Origin: Phycisphaerae bacterium
Lineage (GTDB): Bacteria; Planctomycetota; Phycisphaerae; Phycisphaerales; SM1A02
Direction: 5' to 3'
NCBI GenBank assembly: GCA_002591705.1
Contig: PAAB01000069.1
Span: forward strand, 24,513-36,747
Length of the DNA stretch: 12,235 nucleotides
Under the pieces are notes generated by a model. The model did no database searches, was not told the origin of the DNA, and saw only the letters and a program-made list of their open reading frames with translations. How positions within the stretch are numbered: position 1 is the stretch's first letter; the number at the start of each line of letters is the position of its first letter. The position numbers and the translations under genes are program-made. Below, one piece after another: positions 5,787 through 12,235 of the stretch.

Positions 5787-6206
5787 CTAACGTTTATAAT
5801 GATGTTTAAACAAATATTCTTGGGTTAATACAGGTGTTACTTGTGTACTTTGTAATTGATGACGTGTCATGTAAATGTTCTTTAAATCACTGGTTTCGTA
5901 GCCATGCGGCTTTGCGTTTTCGTTACATGATTTATACAAAAACGGACGGTCATTAATTTTCTTTCCACTTCCAAATTGTGGGGTATTTCCACAGCATTCT
6001 CCACAAGCTTCCATTTGGTTTGTCTTGATTATCTTGTCAGAATTAGCGATAAGATATTTACGATATTGCATATTGTTTACAATCCCTTCGTTTTTGCGTA
6101 TTATCTTGTTTGTCTCTGCTCCTGGTTGCCAAGATTCATATTTGCTGCCATCACCAATAATAACAGGAAAATCAAATTGTATATTAGTTGAACCCGTGTA
6201 ATTCAT
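5787..6206 (-). CDS. Conserved giant-virus protein, 139 residues, function unknown
   Basis: The protein begins MNYTGSTNIQFDF at ATG 6206. Its middle has YRKYLIANSDKIIKTNQ (48-64), a cysteine-rich EACGECCG (66-73) with another cysteine in LYKSC (90-94), then GYETSDLKNIYMTRHQLQS (102-120) and VTPVLTQEYLF (123-133). I recall close relatives of these blocks as a small, widely shared protein in mimivirus-like viruses, but no function is known to me. Clustered cysteines (68, 71, 72, 94) might bind metal or form disulphides; giant viruses encode their own oxidoreductases for virion proteins. No membrane helix or signal peptide is visible. The ATG lies within TATATAAATGAAT, the same start context as the gene at 3216. 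It follows the membrane-anchored acidic protein gene by only 29 bp. Confidence 0.75.
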   Translation of the reverse strand: MNYTGSTNIQFDFPVIIGDGSKYESWQPGAETNKIIRKNEGIVNNMQYRKYLIANSDKIIKTNQMEACGECCGNTPQFGSGKKINDRPFLYKSCNENAKPHGYETSDLKNIYMTRHQLQSTQVTPVLTQEYLFKHHYKR

Positions 6207-6213
6207 TTATATA
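6204..6213 (-). promoter_or_regulatory. TATATAAATG start context of the 139-residue protein
   Basis: The minus strand reads TATATATATAAATG across this start codon, with the last 13 bases through AAT identical to those at 3216. Only 29 bp separate it from the upstream gene, so a promoter must lie within or just upstream of this AT run. Confidence 0.3.
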
Positions 6214-6235
6214 TATATTAATATTTTAACTCATT

Positions 6236-7222
6236 TTAATTCGGATTAGATTCCGTGAACAGAGCAACAAGTTCTTTCTTTTTCATCTTATTAATTTCAG
6301 ATTCACTTGCTAAATTATTGCTGTTCGCCATTTTTCGCAGTTCATCAACCTTAATTTTGTTGTAACTAACCACTTCATCTTCACTTGTTTTATTCGAAGA
6401 TTCTAAATGTTTTGTAAAGAGTTTGTGAACGTTGAGAGCATTCACATTTGCATTCAAATCATCTGGAAGAGTCTCAATATCGTTTAGTGTATAGTCAGTT
6501 TCATTAGAATCGACATTTGTTAGTGTTTTGTCTGGTTCATCCTTCACTTCGGCGTGTTCATCCTTCACTTCGGCGTGTTCATCCTTCACTTCGGCGTGTT
6601 CATCCTTCACTTCGGCGGGTTCAACAGAGTCATTGTCGATATCTGAATCACTTTCATTATCGGTTTCGTCATGTGTTTCGTCAACATCATTCATCGAATC
6701 AGCATCGTTTTTGTTTGATAGAGAGATAGATTTAATGTTATCGGAATTATCTATGCTTTCAATTAACACTGGAGTCGTGGTGTTTGTTTTTTCTGCAACA
6801 TCGTTGCTTTCGTTGGAAAGATCGATAACCTTAATTTCCTCATTAATCCTCTCCTCTGGAAGAGATTCGGTTTCGTCGTCTTCAGAATAATCTTCGTCCG
6901 AGTCGCTATCACTATCGCTTTCCGAATCATCAGATACGTTGATTTTTCCTTGCGAAGAATTTGTAAAGTTTTCGGCGGCTGCTTTTGCTTCGGGAGTTGC
7001 ATCGTTACTTACTGGACCAGAAGGCACCGGAACTTTTTCACTTATAGTGAGGTCATTGCGAACATTTCCAATAAAATCGCTTAAAATGAGATTTTGGCGT
7101 GCAATAGATTTTTCCAACGTCATTATTCGGTTATTCAGGTAGTAAACAATTACTGCACCGACTAGTAGGGTTAGTGTTATTGACAGCAATAAACCATTTC
7201 CTTGAATATCGGGGAGCTTCAT
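6236..7222 (-). CDS. N-terminally membrane-anchored acidic protein with SAP-like C-terminus
   Basis: The 328-residue protein has one clear membrane helix near the start, GLLLSITLTLLVGAVIVYYL (about 10-29), then a short coiled-coil-prone stretch (33-50). Residues 60-280 are very acidic and probably unstructured, with a run of Ser-Asp pairs (98-109) and a four-fold EVKDEHA repeat (204-230). The C-terminus, IKVDELRKMANSNNLASESE (290-309) followed by INKMKKKELVALF (310-322), resembles a SAP or Rho-N-like helix-extension-helix motif that often binds nucleic acid. The likely layout is an anchor in a viral or ER-derived membrane, a long acidic tether, and a small binding module at its tip, which could link DNA to a membrane during virion assembly. 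That role is inference. From memory, similar 'transmembrane plus SAP-like end' genes occur in related viruses. It starts at ATG 7222, 40 bp after the MutS-like gene. Confidence 0.75.
   Translation of the reverse strand: MKLPDIQGNGLLLSITLTLLVGAVIVYYLNNRIMTLEKSIARQNLILSDFIGNVRNDLTISEKVPVPSGPVSNDATPEAKAAAENFTNSSQGKINVSDDSESDSDSDSDEDYSEDDETESLPEERINEEIKVIDLSNESNDVAEKTNTTTPVLIESIDNSDNIKSISLSNKNDADSMNDVDETHDETDNESDSDIDNDSVEPAEVKDEHAEVKDEHAEVKDEHAEVKDEPDKTLTNVDSNETDYTLNDIETLPDDLNANVNALNVHKLFTKHLESSNKTSEDEVVSYNKIKVDELRKMANSNNLASESEINKMKKKELVALFTESNPN
6536..6619 (-). repeat. 21-bp in-frame tandem repeat, four copies (EVKDEHA)
   Basis: The plus-strand unit TTCATCCTTCACTTCGGCGTG begins at 6536, 6557 and 6578; the fourth copy (6599-6619) ends GGCGGG. 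On the coding strand each copy gives one EVKDEHA heptapeptide. Copies are identical except at the edge, so the expansion is recent, and changes in copy number would alter only tether length. Confidence 0.9.
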
Positions 7223-7262
7223 TATTAAATCATCAGGACATTTAAAATAGTAACTGAACGAA

Positions 7263-8975
7263 TCAAAGTATAATCTTTGACATCACGTTATTTGTTTCTT
7301 CCACGATTTCATCCGGATACTCTAAATCTTTGAGAACCTTTACACCACCTTTAACATTTGATATTCCCTTTGCGAGTTTATATGTATATTTAAATGTTTC
7401 ATCGTGCTCTTCTACTTGCATATGACAATTTATGATTCGCTTTTCTCTCTTCATTCGATGACAAAGACCCAAAAAATGAGTAGTTAACATAAAGGAAACG
7501 TTTGGAAGTTTGTTTAGATAGGCAAGGTATGCGGCAGCACTACCAATTGCCTCATATGGATTTGTTCCGGAGTAGAGCTCATCGAAGATACAAAAGTGTC
7601 TCGTATCTTTACTTGAGTTGTTTATGGACGTTAATATATCTTTACAGCGTCTCGCCTCCGCTTGAAATAAACTATCTCTACCGGAAGTGTCTGGTATGTT
7701 GATATAACAATGAATTTGTTGGAAAGGGTAAAGAGTTGCTTTATCGTAACATCCAAAGCCGATTTGCTGGGACATGATAATATTGAACATTGTTGCCTTA
7801 AGTAGCGTAGTTTTCCCGGCAGCGTTTGGACCAGTTATAACATGGTGCTTGTTAATATCATACGTGTTTTTAATCGGCGCATTTTCAGTTACAGGGTAGA
7901 AAGCGTTATAGAACTTGGTTCCCTTTTTGCTAAACTTACATTTTCCCAACAATCCTTCTGTAATACTATGTTGGAGACCGCGCAAATTATCAATATACCC
8001 ACAAAAATCAAAAGAGTATTCCATTGCCGTTTTAACATCATTGTTGTTGTATAGTTGGTAAAAACATTTCATTACGTGTCCAATCTGCTTTAATTTCGAA
8101 TGTGAAAATGAATTTGCGGTGATGAGTGTTAATTCGTTACGCATTTTTGAGAGAGCCAGTTGATGTATCTTCATATTTGCTATGAACTTGTCGTAGCTTT
8201 TCAAGTCGTTTGTACATGTTTCAAAAACTTCCATGTAATCAATTGAAGCACAAATATGTTTTCTTACAGTAAATAGTTGTTCATGAATATGGTGCATGTT
8301 TTTGCAAAAGGTCACACACGTTCGAACATTTTGGTAGATCTGTAACACATAAAATACAAGTGACACTAAAATATAAATTCGCTTGTCCCAAGTGGCCGAT
8401 GAGACGGTGAATAGTTGTCCTATTTGGTGCCGCTGAAAGACAACACGAAGGACATCGTAATAATTCATCAACGTTATTGGCATACCTTTCATTCGAATAA
8501 TAAAATATGGAAGAATTAGAAAGAAAATTGGCAGACAAAGCGATAAAACGGGTGAGGCCATATTGTAGATGCTCATGCATTGAAGAAAGTTGGCATTGTT
8601 GTTAAGTGAATACAACCATTCCCACTCAACATAATGGTATTTTGCGTGAAATCCCAAGTCATCGTCGGTCTCTTTACCACCCGTTTTCGAATGAAGCTTC
8701 ACACAATCCCAAGTTGTATTTATACCGGAAATATCATGACTGTTATTGTCACAAATCATAGGTAGACCGCGTGAAAGTAGTTTTTGTGTGTCTTTTAGAA
8801 AATCGATGTTTGAAGTATAATGACTCGTCCATAAAGGTGCCGTTCTCATTCCAAAGGATGTTGTAGGGTGTAGTATTGCTTTACATGATACAGGAAGTTC
8901 CAAATCGGTAATAACGTGCTTGCTTAATTTCTTTGACGAAGCATTATATACCAACGGAAGTTGAAAACTCGTCAT
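7263..8975 (-). CDS. MutS-family ATPase with two predicted membrane helices
   Basis: The 570-residue protein carries a C-terminal MutS-type (domain V) ABC ATPase. Walker A is GPNAAGKTT (382-390), the middle signature is SGRDSLFQAEARR (431-443), Walker B is FCIFDELYSGT (461-471) with D465 and E466, and the switch histidine is in TTH (498-500). Ahead of it is a helical region (about 220-360) resembling the MutS core/lever. The N-terminal mismatch-recognition and connector domains of canonical MutS are not apparent. Instead two strongly hydrophobic segments stand at 139-160 (MASPVLSLCLPIFFLILPYF and on) and 200-217 (IYILVSLVFYVLQI). Membrane-bound MutS-like ATPases are known in bacteria, so this is unlikely to be a normal mismatch repair enzyme. 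It also does not look like the long MutS7/MutS8 types described for giant viruses. It could couple ATP hydrolysis to DNA or membrane work at the assembly site. Starts at ATG 8975. Confidence 0.82.
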   Translation of the reverse strand: MTSFQLPLVYNASSKKLSKHVITDLELPVSCKAILHPTTSFGMRTAPLWTSHYTSNIDFLKDTQKLLSRGLPMICDNNSHDISGINTTWDCVKLHSKTGGKETDDDLGFHAKYHYVEWEWLYSLNNNANFLQCMSIYNMASPVLSLCLPIFFLILPYFIIRMKGMPITLMNYYDVLRVVFQRHQIGQLFTVSSATWDKRIYILVSLVFYVLQIYQNVRTCVTFCKNMHHIHEQLFTVRKHICASIDYMEVFETCTNDLKSYDKFIANMKIHQLALSKMRNELTLITANSFSHSKLKQIGHVMKCFYQLYNNNDVKTAMEYSFDFCGYIDNLRGLQHSITEGLLGKCKFSKKGTKFYNAFYPVTENAPIKNTYDINKHHVITGPNAAGKTTLLKATMFNIIMSQQIGFGCYDKATLYPFQQIHCYINIPDTSGRDSLFQAEARRCKDILTSINNSSKDTRHFCIFDELYSGTNPYEAIGSAAAYLAYLNKLPNVSFMLTTHFLGLCHRMKREKRIINCHMQVEEHDETFKYTYKLAKGISNVKGGVKVLKDLEYPDEIVEETNNVMSKIIL

Positions 8976-9060
8976 TATTAGACATACAAGAATAATAATA
9001 ACGACTATTAACGATTTACTTTAATTACACGAAAATAACTAAAAAAAATAAAAAAAGACC

Positions 9061-10266
9061 TCATACAGAAGTTTGGTTTACCACACTCGCCGGAAGTTCT
9101 CTAATCTCGGTATGATAGTGTTGTTCTATTTCTTTCATCGTATGAATATCTCTCTTCGTAACAAAATTAATCCCCATTCCTTTACGGCCCCATCTTCCAC
9201 TTCTTCCAATTCTATGCAAATATGTGTTGACGCATTTAGGAATATCAAAATTAATGACGGTGCTCACCTGTTGTACGTCGAGACCGCGAGCAGTTACATT
9301 TGATGAAATCAATACGCGCATTTTTCCATTTGCGAAATCTTTGTAATTCTCTTGTCGCTCATTCTTTTCCATGTTACTATGAATACGACATACCGGAAAG
9401 TTATCTTCGGTCATTGCTTCGTAGAGTTCTTGAACACGACGAATGCTGTTACAGTATATGATGCTTTGGCTCAAAGAGAGAACCTCGTAAAGATCTTTAA
9501 GTGCCTCATACTTGTGTTCGTCTGTTTCCAACGCCACATAATATTGCTCGATCCCCTCAAGTGTAAGTTGTTCGGCCTTAACCAGAATCTTTACCGGTTC
9601 ACGCATAAACTTATCGGTAAGATTCATGATTTCAGGGGGCATCGTCGCACTAAAAATGGATACCTGAATGTCAGGAGGAAGAAATTGGAAAATATTATAA
9701 ATTTGTTCTTTAAACCCTTGTGAAAGCATTTCATCCGCCTCGTCCAAAATGATGAGTTTCATATTGGCAGATTTGAGACACTTTCTGCGGAGCATATCAT
9801 GAACCCGTCCAGGACAGCCAATGACAACATGAGGCGTATTTGAAGATAGATGATCCATATCAGAATCAATAGATGTTCCACCTACAAGGAGTTGAGTGAC
9901 TAAATTTGGTATCATGGAACCGATTGCGTCCAACACGCGCTTAATTTGGTGTGACAATTCACGGGTTGGAGAAAGTATCAATGCTTGTGTCGTGTTCTCT
10001 TTGGTGTTGATGCGTTGTAGTGTTCCGATTGTGAAACATCCTGTCTTTCCTGTTCCCGATTGCGCCTGTGCAATAATATCCTTCCCATCAAACATTGGTA
10101 CGATTGCCTTTTTTTGAATGGGGCTCGGAGTCTCAAAACCATGTGCGTAGATTCCGCGTAGTAGCATTTGATTAATTTCTGGTAGTTCGTCCCAAATCTC
10201 TATGGTTTTGGCCTCATAACCTATATTTGGATTTTCCGATTCAACATTTTTTTCATTTTGAGCCAT
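9061..10266 (-). CDS. eIF4A: eIF4A-like DEAD-box RNA helicase
   Basis: Starting at ATG 10266 the protein has 401 residues, close to cellular eIF4A (about 406). All helicase motifs are present: Q motif GFETPSPIQ (43-51), motif I AQSGTGKT (68-75), Ia PTREL (100-104), Ib CPGR (151-154), II DEAD (175-178), III SAT (206-208), V ARGLD (326-330) and VI HRIGRSGRWGRKG (351-363). The short N-terminus and lack of C-terminal extension favour eIF4A over other DEAD-box types. eIF4A unwinds mRNA leaders with eIF4G during translation initiation, and mimivirus also encodes one (R458, from memory). An upstream TTG at 10305 would add 13 residues but no ATG supports it. Motif V lacks the usual TD before the L-x-ARG segment and reads SSNVTARG. 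The divergent neighbour is an eIF4G-like protein, which strengthens a translation role. Confidence 0.92.
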   Translation of the reverse strand: MAQNEKNVESENPNIGYEAKTIEIWDELPEINQMLLRGIYAHGFETPSPIQKKAIVPMFDGKDIIAQAQSGTGKTGCFTIGTLQRINTKENTTQALILSPTRELSHQIKRVLDAIGSMIPNLVTQLLVGGTSIDSDMDHLSSNTPHVVIGCPGRVHDMLRRKCLKSANMKLIILDEADEMLSQGFKEQIYNIFQFLPPDIQVSIFSATMPPEIMNLTDKFMREPVKILVKAEQLTLEGIEQYYVALETDEHKYEALKDLYEVLSLSQSIIYCNSIRRVQELYEAMTEDNFPVCRIHSNMEKNERQENYKDFANGKMRVLISSNVTARGLDVQQVSTVINFDIPKCVNTYLHRIGRSGRWGRKGMGINFVTKRDIHTMKEIEQHYHTEIRELPASVVNQTSV

Positions 10267-10351
10267 AGAGGTATAGTTATTTATAGGTTTAAGTGTATTA
10301 TACAATATATGTTAAACAAATATAAATATGTAATGTTATATACAGTTAGTT
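10267..10351. promoter_or_regulatory. Divergent promoter region between eIF4A-like and MIF4G-like genes
   Basis: These 85 bases separate two divergent start codons and must hold both promoters. The sequence is almost wholly A and T, with TATA-like stretches in both directions (for example TATAAATA at 10321 on the plus strand and CTATAAATAA on the minus strand near 10284). No AAAATTGA octamer is present, so an intermediate or late class is more likely than early. Shared control of a helicase and its scaffold would make sense. Confidence 0.55.
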
Positions 10352-11347
10352 ATGGTCGTTTCTGTTCAACGCTATCAACCTGACGATTTCAACAAAATAA
10401 TGTTTGAAGGATTTGAGTATGAATTAGAAGCAAGCGTAATTGATACAATTCAGGGACTATCGGATAAGGTTGGTGCGCCTGAATACGTGAGAACTCCTCA
10501 ATTTCCCAAAAATGAGCGACGTTATGAATCATCAAGTATTACGAAGGGACCAAAGTATCGTAGTAAATCGGCTGGTCAATCGGACGATGATTGGAAAACA
10601 TTTAGACAATTTCAAGTAACACAGATTGTAAAAAAAGAGGGAATAGACGGCGCGATTGATTCGATTAGAAAACATTTAAATAAGATATCTGAAAAAAATT
10701 ATGAAAAGTTGAGGGGGCATATTTTCGATGAATTGCGTGAGATTGTTGGGGACGATGAAAATATAAACGAAACCGTATTAGAAGAATGTAAGAAAGTAGG
10801 AGGTGCCATTTTTTCTATTGCCAGTGGAAACATGTTTTATTCTGAGATTTATGCTAAGCTCTATAAAGAATTAATGCAGAATTTTTCATTAATGGAAACA
10901 ATTTTCCAAAGCAATCTAAAACAATTTGGTGAAATATTCACTAAGATAGAATACTGTAATGCAGAAGAAGATTATGATAAGTTTTGTGAAAACAACAAAG
11001 AAAATGAGAAACGAAGAGCAATTGGTGTGTTTTATGTTAATTTGATGAAAATAGGAGTTGTAACACGCAAAGACATGATAAGCATTATTGGAGACCTACA
11101 AGATTACCTGAGTGTAAAAATTAACGAAGAGGGGAATAAACACGTGGTCGACGAATTGTCCGAGGTCGTTGCGATTATGTTGTTGAAAGCCATACCAGTC
11201 TTTAAAGAGGACGATAGCATTTCGGATTTAAATGAACTGATTGAACGAGTAAATGTGGTCACCAAAATGAAAGTAATTGATTATCCAAGTATTACTTCTA
11301 AGAGTATTTTTAGACACATGGATATCACTGACGCTATTGATTCGTAA
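10352..11347 (+). CDS. MIF4G-domain protein, eIF4G-like
   Basis: The 331-residue protein has an unstructured basic start (about 45-80) and then a helical repeat domain resembling MIF4G. Typical blocks are FQVTQIVKKEGIDGAIDSIR (87-106) plus KHLNKISEKNYEKL (107-120), which parallels the opening of the eIF4G domain (I-x-x-x-LNKL-x-x-x-x-F-x-x-L), then IFSIASGNMFYSEIYAKLYK (153-172) and, after a charged insert, EKRRAIGVFYVNLMKIGVVT (219-238), which parallels the RRS-x-GN-x-x-F-x-GEL segment. MIF4G domains clamp eIF4A in its active form. The gene is divergent from the eIF4A-like helicase across 85 bp, so the pair is a likely viral initiation module. I see no clear eIF4E-binding motif (Y-x4-L-hydrophobic) and no PABP-binding region, so it would be a minimal eIF4G. 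CWC22 or NMD2-like MIF4G relatives are less likely given the partner. Starts at ATG 10352. Confidence 0.75.
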   Translation: MVVSVQRYQPDDFNKIMFEGFEYELEASVIDTIQGLSDKVGAPEYVRTPQFPKNERRYESSSITKGPKYRSKSAGQSDDDWKTFRQFQVTQIVKKEGIDGAIDSIRKHLNKISEKNYEKLRGHIFDELREIVGDDENINETVLEECKKVGGAIFSIASGNMFYSEIYAKLYKELMQNFSLMETIFQSNLKQFGEIFTKIEYCNAEEDYDKFCENNKENEKRRAIGVFYVNLMKIGVVTRKDMISIIGDLQDYLSVKINEEGNKHVVDELSEVVAIMLLKAIPVFKEDDSISDLNELIERVNVVTKMKVIDYPSITSKSIFRHMDITDAIDS

Positions 11348-11370
11348 TAAATTGGTATTAAACCAAATTA
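11348..11370 (+). terminator. Hairpin directly after the MIF4G-like stop codon
   Basis: TAAATTGGT (11348-11356) and ACCAAATTA (11362-11370) pair at 8 of 9 positions, with an A-A mismatch, around a 5-nt loop. It starts at the base after the TAA stop. Position and form match mimivirus-type transcript-end hairpins, though the stem is short. Confidence 0.5.
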
Positions 11371-11399
11371 AATAGAACGTCGTTATAATTATTATCATC

Positions 11400-11774
11400 A
11401 TGCAAAATGTAAATTACGAGATTAAAGAAAATGCCAAGTCAAATAATGAAGAACCGGTAAATATTGAGTTGTTGATGGCAGAAGTAACCGCCAAACACTT
11501 GGAGTTAGAAGTATCTGAAAATTGCGATATGTTATGTGCGTATTCTCTCGATTATTCTACAAACTATAATGTGAAGCAGTTGGGTTTGATTATGGACTAT
11601 TATAAACTACCAAAGCGAAAAATGAAAAAGAATGATATAATTAAAACAATAGTAGATTTCGAGTCTCAACCTGAAAATAATCACCTTGTTATGATGCGGA
11701 AGCGTCTTTGGCAAAACTTGATTGAATTGAAAAATGATGAGTTCTTCGCAAAACACATAATTATTGAAATCTAA
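11400..11774 (+). CDS. Conserved giant-virus protein, 124 residues, function unknown
   Basis: The ATG at 11400 opens a 124-residue protein. After a polar N-terminus, residues 51-83 (DYSTNYNVKQLGLIMDYYKL followed by PKRKMKKNDIIKT) form two probable helices separated by a basic turn, a pattern loosely like a SAP-type nucleic-acid-binding motif. The C-terminal part has MMRKRLWQNLIELKNDEFF (99-117). I recall small proteins with the same NYNVKQL, RK-x-x-K and ELK-x-D-x-FF blocks in mimivirus-like genomes, without known function. No membrane helix or signal is present. It lies 52 bp after the MIF4G-like gene and 60 bp before the next gene on the same strand, with hairpins in both gaps, so each is probably transcribed separately. 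Confidence 0.72.
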   Translation: MQNVNYEIKENAKSNNEEPVNIELLMAEVTAKHLELEVSENCDMLCAYSLDYSTNYNVKQLGLIMDYYKLPKRKMKKNDIIKTIVDFESQPENNHLVMMRKRLWQNLIELKNDEFFAKHIIIEI

Positions 11775-11793
11775 AGAGTTTAGTTTAGAAGTG

Positions 11794-11828
11794 GTAAATT
11801 TATATCTGCTAAAAATATATACATTTAC
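11794..11828 (+). terminator. Hairpin between the 124-residue gene and the next gene
   Basis: The arms 11794-11805 (GTAAATTTATAT) and 11817-11828 (ATATACATTTAC) pair at 11 of 12 positions around an 11-nt loop. The hairpin begins 20 bases after the stop at 11774 and ends 6 bases before the next ATG. It is well placed as a mimivirus-type 3'-end signal and would also cover the next gene's promoter. Confidence 0.55.
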
Positions 11829-11834
11829 TTTATA

Positions 11835-12235
11835 ATGGTGAAATCATTGCTGGTAAATGAAATTTACCGCGAATCGAAGTCATTGAAAGAAGGCGATGTT
11901 AACTTCGTTTCATCTATGTACGAAGCCCAAATATATGATATGAAAATAATAATTGCACTTGGACAATCGCAACATGAGTTCAGTGAGAAAGGTGTCGTTT
12001 ATTATCCAATTTATCTTGTCAGTAAGAATCGCGTCGATATTGATGCGCGAATTGGAGTTTATGAGCAATTGTCTTCAAATGCGTCGGCAAACATCGATGA
12101 AAATGGAGAGCCGGATATATCTAGTTTTGGTGAACCTAGATTGTACTCATTTGTCACTGAAGATTTTATCAAGAAGAGTGAATTGGCGCCAGAATTGGAT
12201 GAAGAGACGGTGTTGCATGAGACAGATGAGCTATT
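11835..12235 (+). CDS. Conserved giant-virus protein, 5' part only
   Basis: From ATG 11835 the frame stays open to the right edge, giving 133 residues (MVKSLLVNEIYRESK...). The recognisable blocks are IIIALGQSQHEFSEKGVVYY (38-57) continuing PIYLV (58-62), ARIGVYEQ (71-78), and GEPRLYSFVTEDFIKKSEL (99-117). From memory, the GVVYYPIYLV and IGVYE blocks mark a family conserved across mimivirus-like viruses with no assigned function. The end of the visible part becomes acidic (PELDEETVLHETDEL), which may start a disordered linker before another domain beyond the window. The start codon follows TTTATA directly, similar to the TATA-ATG contexts seen at other starts here. Confidence 0.75.
   Translation, partial: MVKSLLVNEIYRESKSLKEGDVNFVSSMYEAQIYDMKIIIALGQSQHEFSEKGVVYYPIYLVSKNRVDIDARIGVYEQLSSNASANIDENGEPDISSFGEPRLYSFVTEDFIKKSELAPELDEETVLHETDEL

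Noticed and set aside
6517..6890. Plus-strand repeat proteins (Ser-rich or Arg/His-rich) at 6517-6890
   Set aside because: The repeats result from the 21-bp in-frame expansion of the acidic membrane-anchored gene on the other strand, which has a clear anchor and SAP-like end.
8281..8580. 99-codon minus-strand frame within the MutS-like gene
   Set aside because: It overlaps the MutS-like protein in another frame, in its hydrophobic region, and has no independent support.
9352..9723. 123-codon plus-strand frame
   Set aside because: It is antisense to the conserved helicase C-terminal domain.
10267..10305. Extending the eIF4A-like protein upstream to a TTG at 10305
   Set aside because: The codon is TTG, not ATG. 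The in-frame ATG at 10266 gives the normal eIF4A length, and eukaryotic-type translation rarely starts at TTG.

Overview
The window looks like a genome fragment of a large AT-rich DNA virus of eukaryotes (Nucleocytoviricota), most probably order Imitervirales and near the alga-infecting mimivirus relatives. The reasons are a poxvirus A22-type RuvC-like resolvase, an eIF4A-type DEAD-box helicase beside an eIF4G-like (MIF4G) protein, a MutS-family ATPase, an exostosin-like glycosyltransferase, a C2H2 zinc-finger protein of a kind common in giant viruses, a perfect mimivirus early-promoter octamer (AAAATTGA), and hairpins just after stop codons that fit the mimivirus 3'-end 'hairpin rule'. No rRNA, tRNA, intron, CRISPR array or transposase was seen. 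The lineage is inferred from gene content; no search was run.

Layout. Positions 1-941 hold the 5' part of a glycosyltransferase gene on the minus strand, cut by the left edge. Positions 942-1352 are a repeat-rich, gene-free spacer. A zinc-finger gene follows on the plus strand (1353-2240) and meets a small F-box-like minus gene (2237-2473) with overlapping stop codons. A 57-residue gene (2584-2757, plus) begins with a lipid-anchor-like MGNCFC end and has the early-promoter octamer upstream. From 2818 to 10266 seven minus-strand genes are packed together: a basic-tailed small protein, a 487-residue conserved virus protein with disordered ends, the resolvase, a 139-residue conserved protein, a membrane-anchored acidic protein with a SAP-like C-terminus, a MutS-like ATPase with two apparent membrane helices, and the eIF4A-like helicase. 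An 85-bp divergent spacer leads to the plus-strand MIF4G-like gene (10352-11347), a conserved 124-residue protein and a conserved protein cut by the right edge.

How the genes may fit together. The helicase and MIF4G-like pair share one spacer and together form a plausible virus-encoded eIF4A/eIF4G translation module. The resolvase would process branched viral DNA before packaging. Several others (the disordered 487-residue protein, the basic-tailed protein, the membrane-anchored acidic protein) have properties expected of virion or assembly-site proteins, but that is inference. The most distinctive items are the membrane-spanning MutS-like ATPase, the divergent eIF4A/eIF4G pair, the MGNCFC small protein, and a 14-bp tandem array at 4791-4910 whose variants follow a three-unit (42-bp) pattern.
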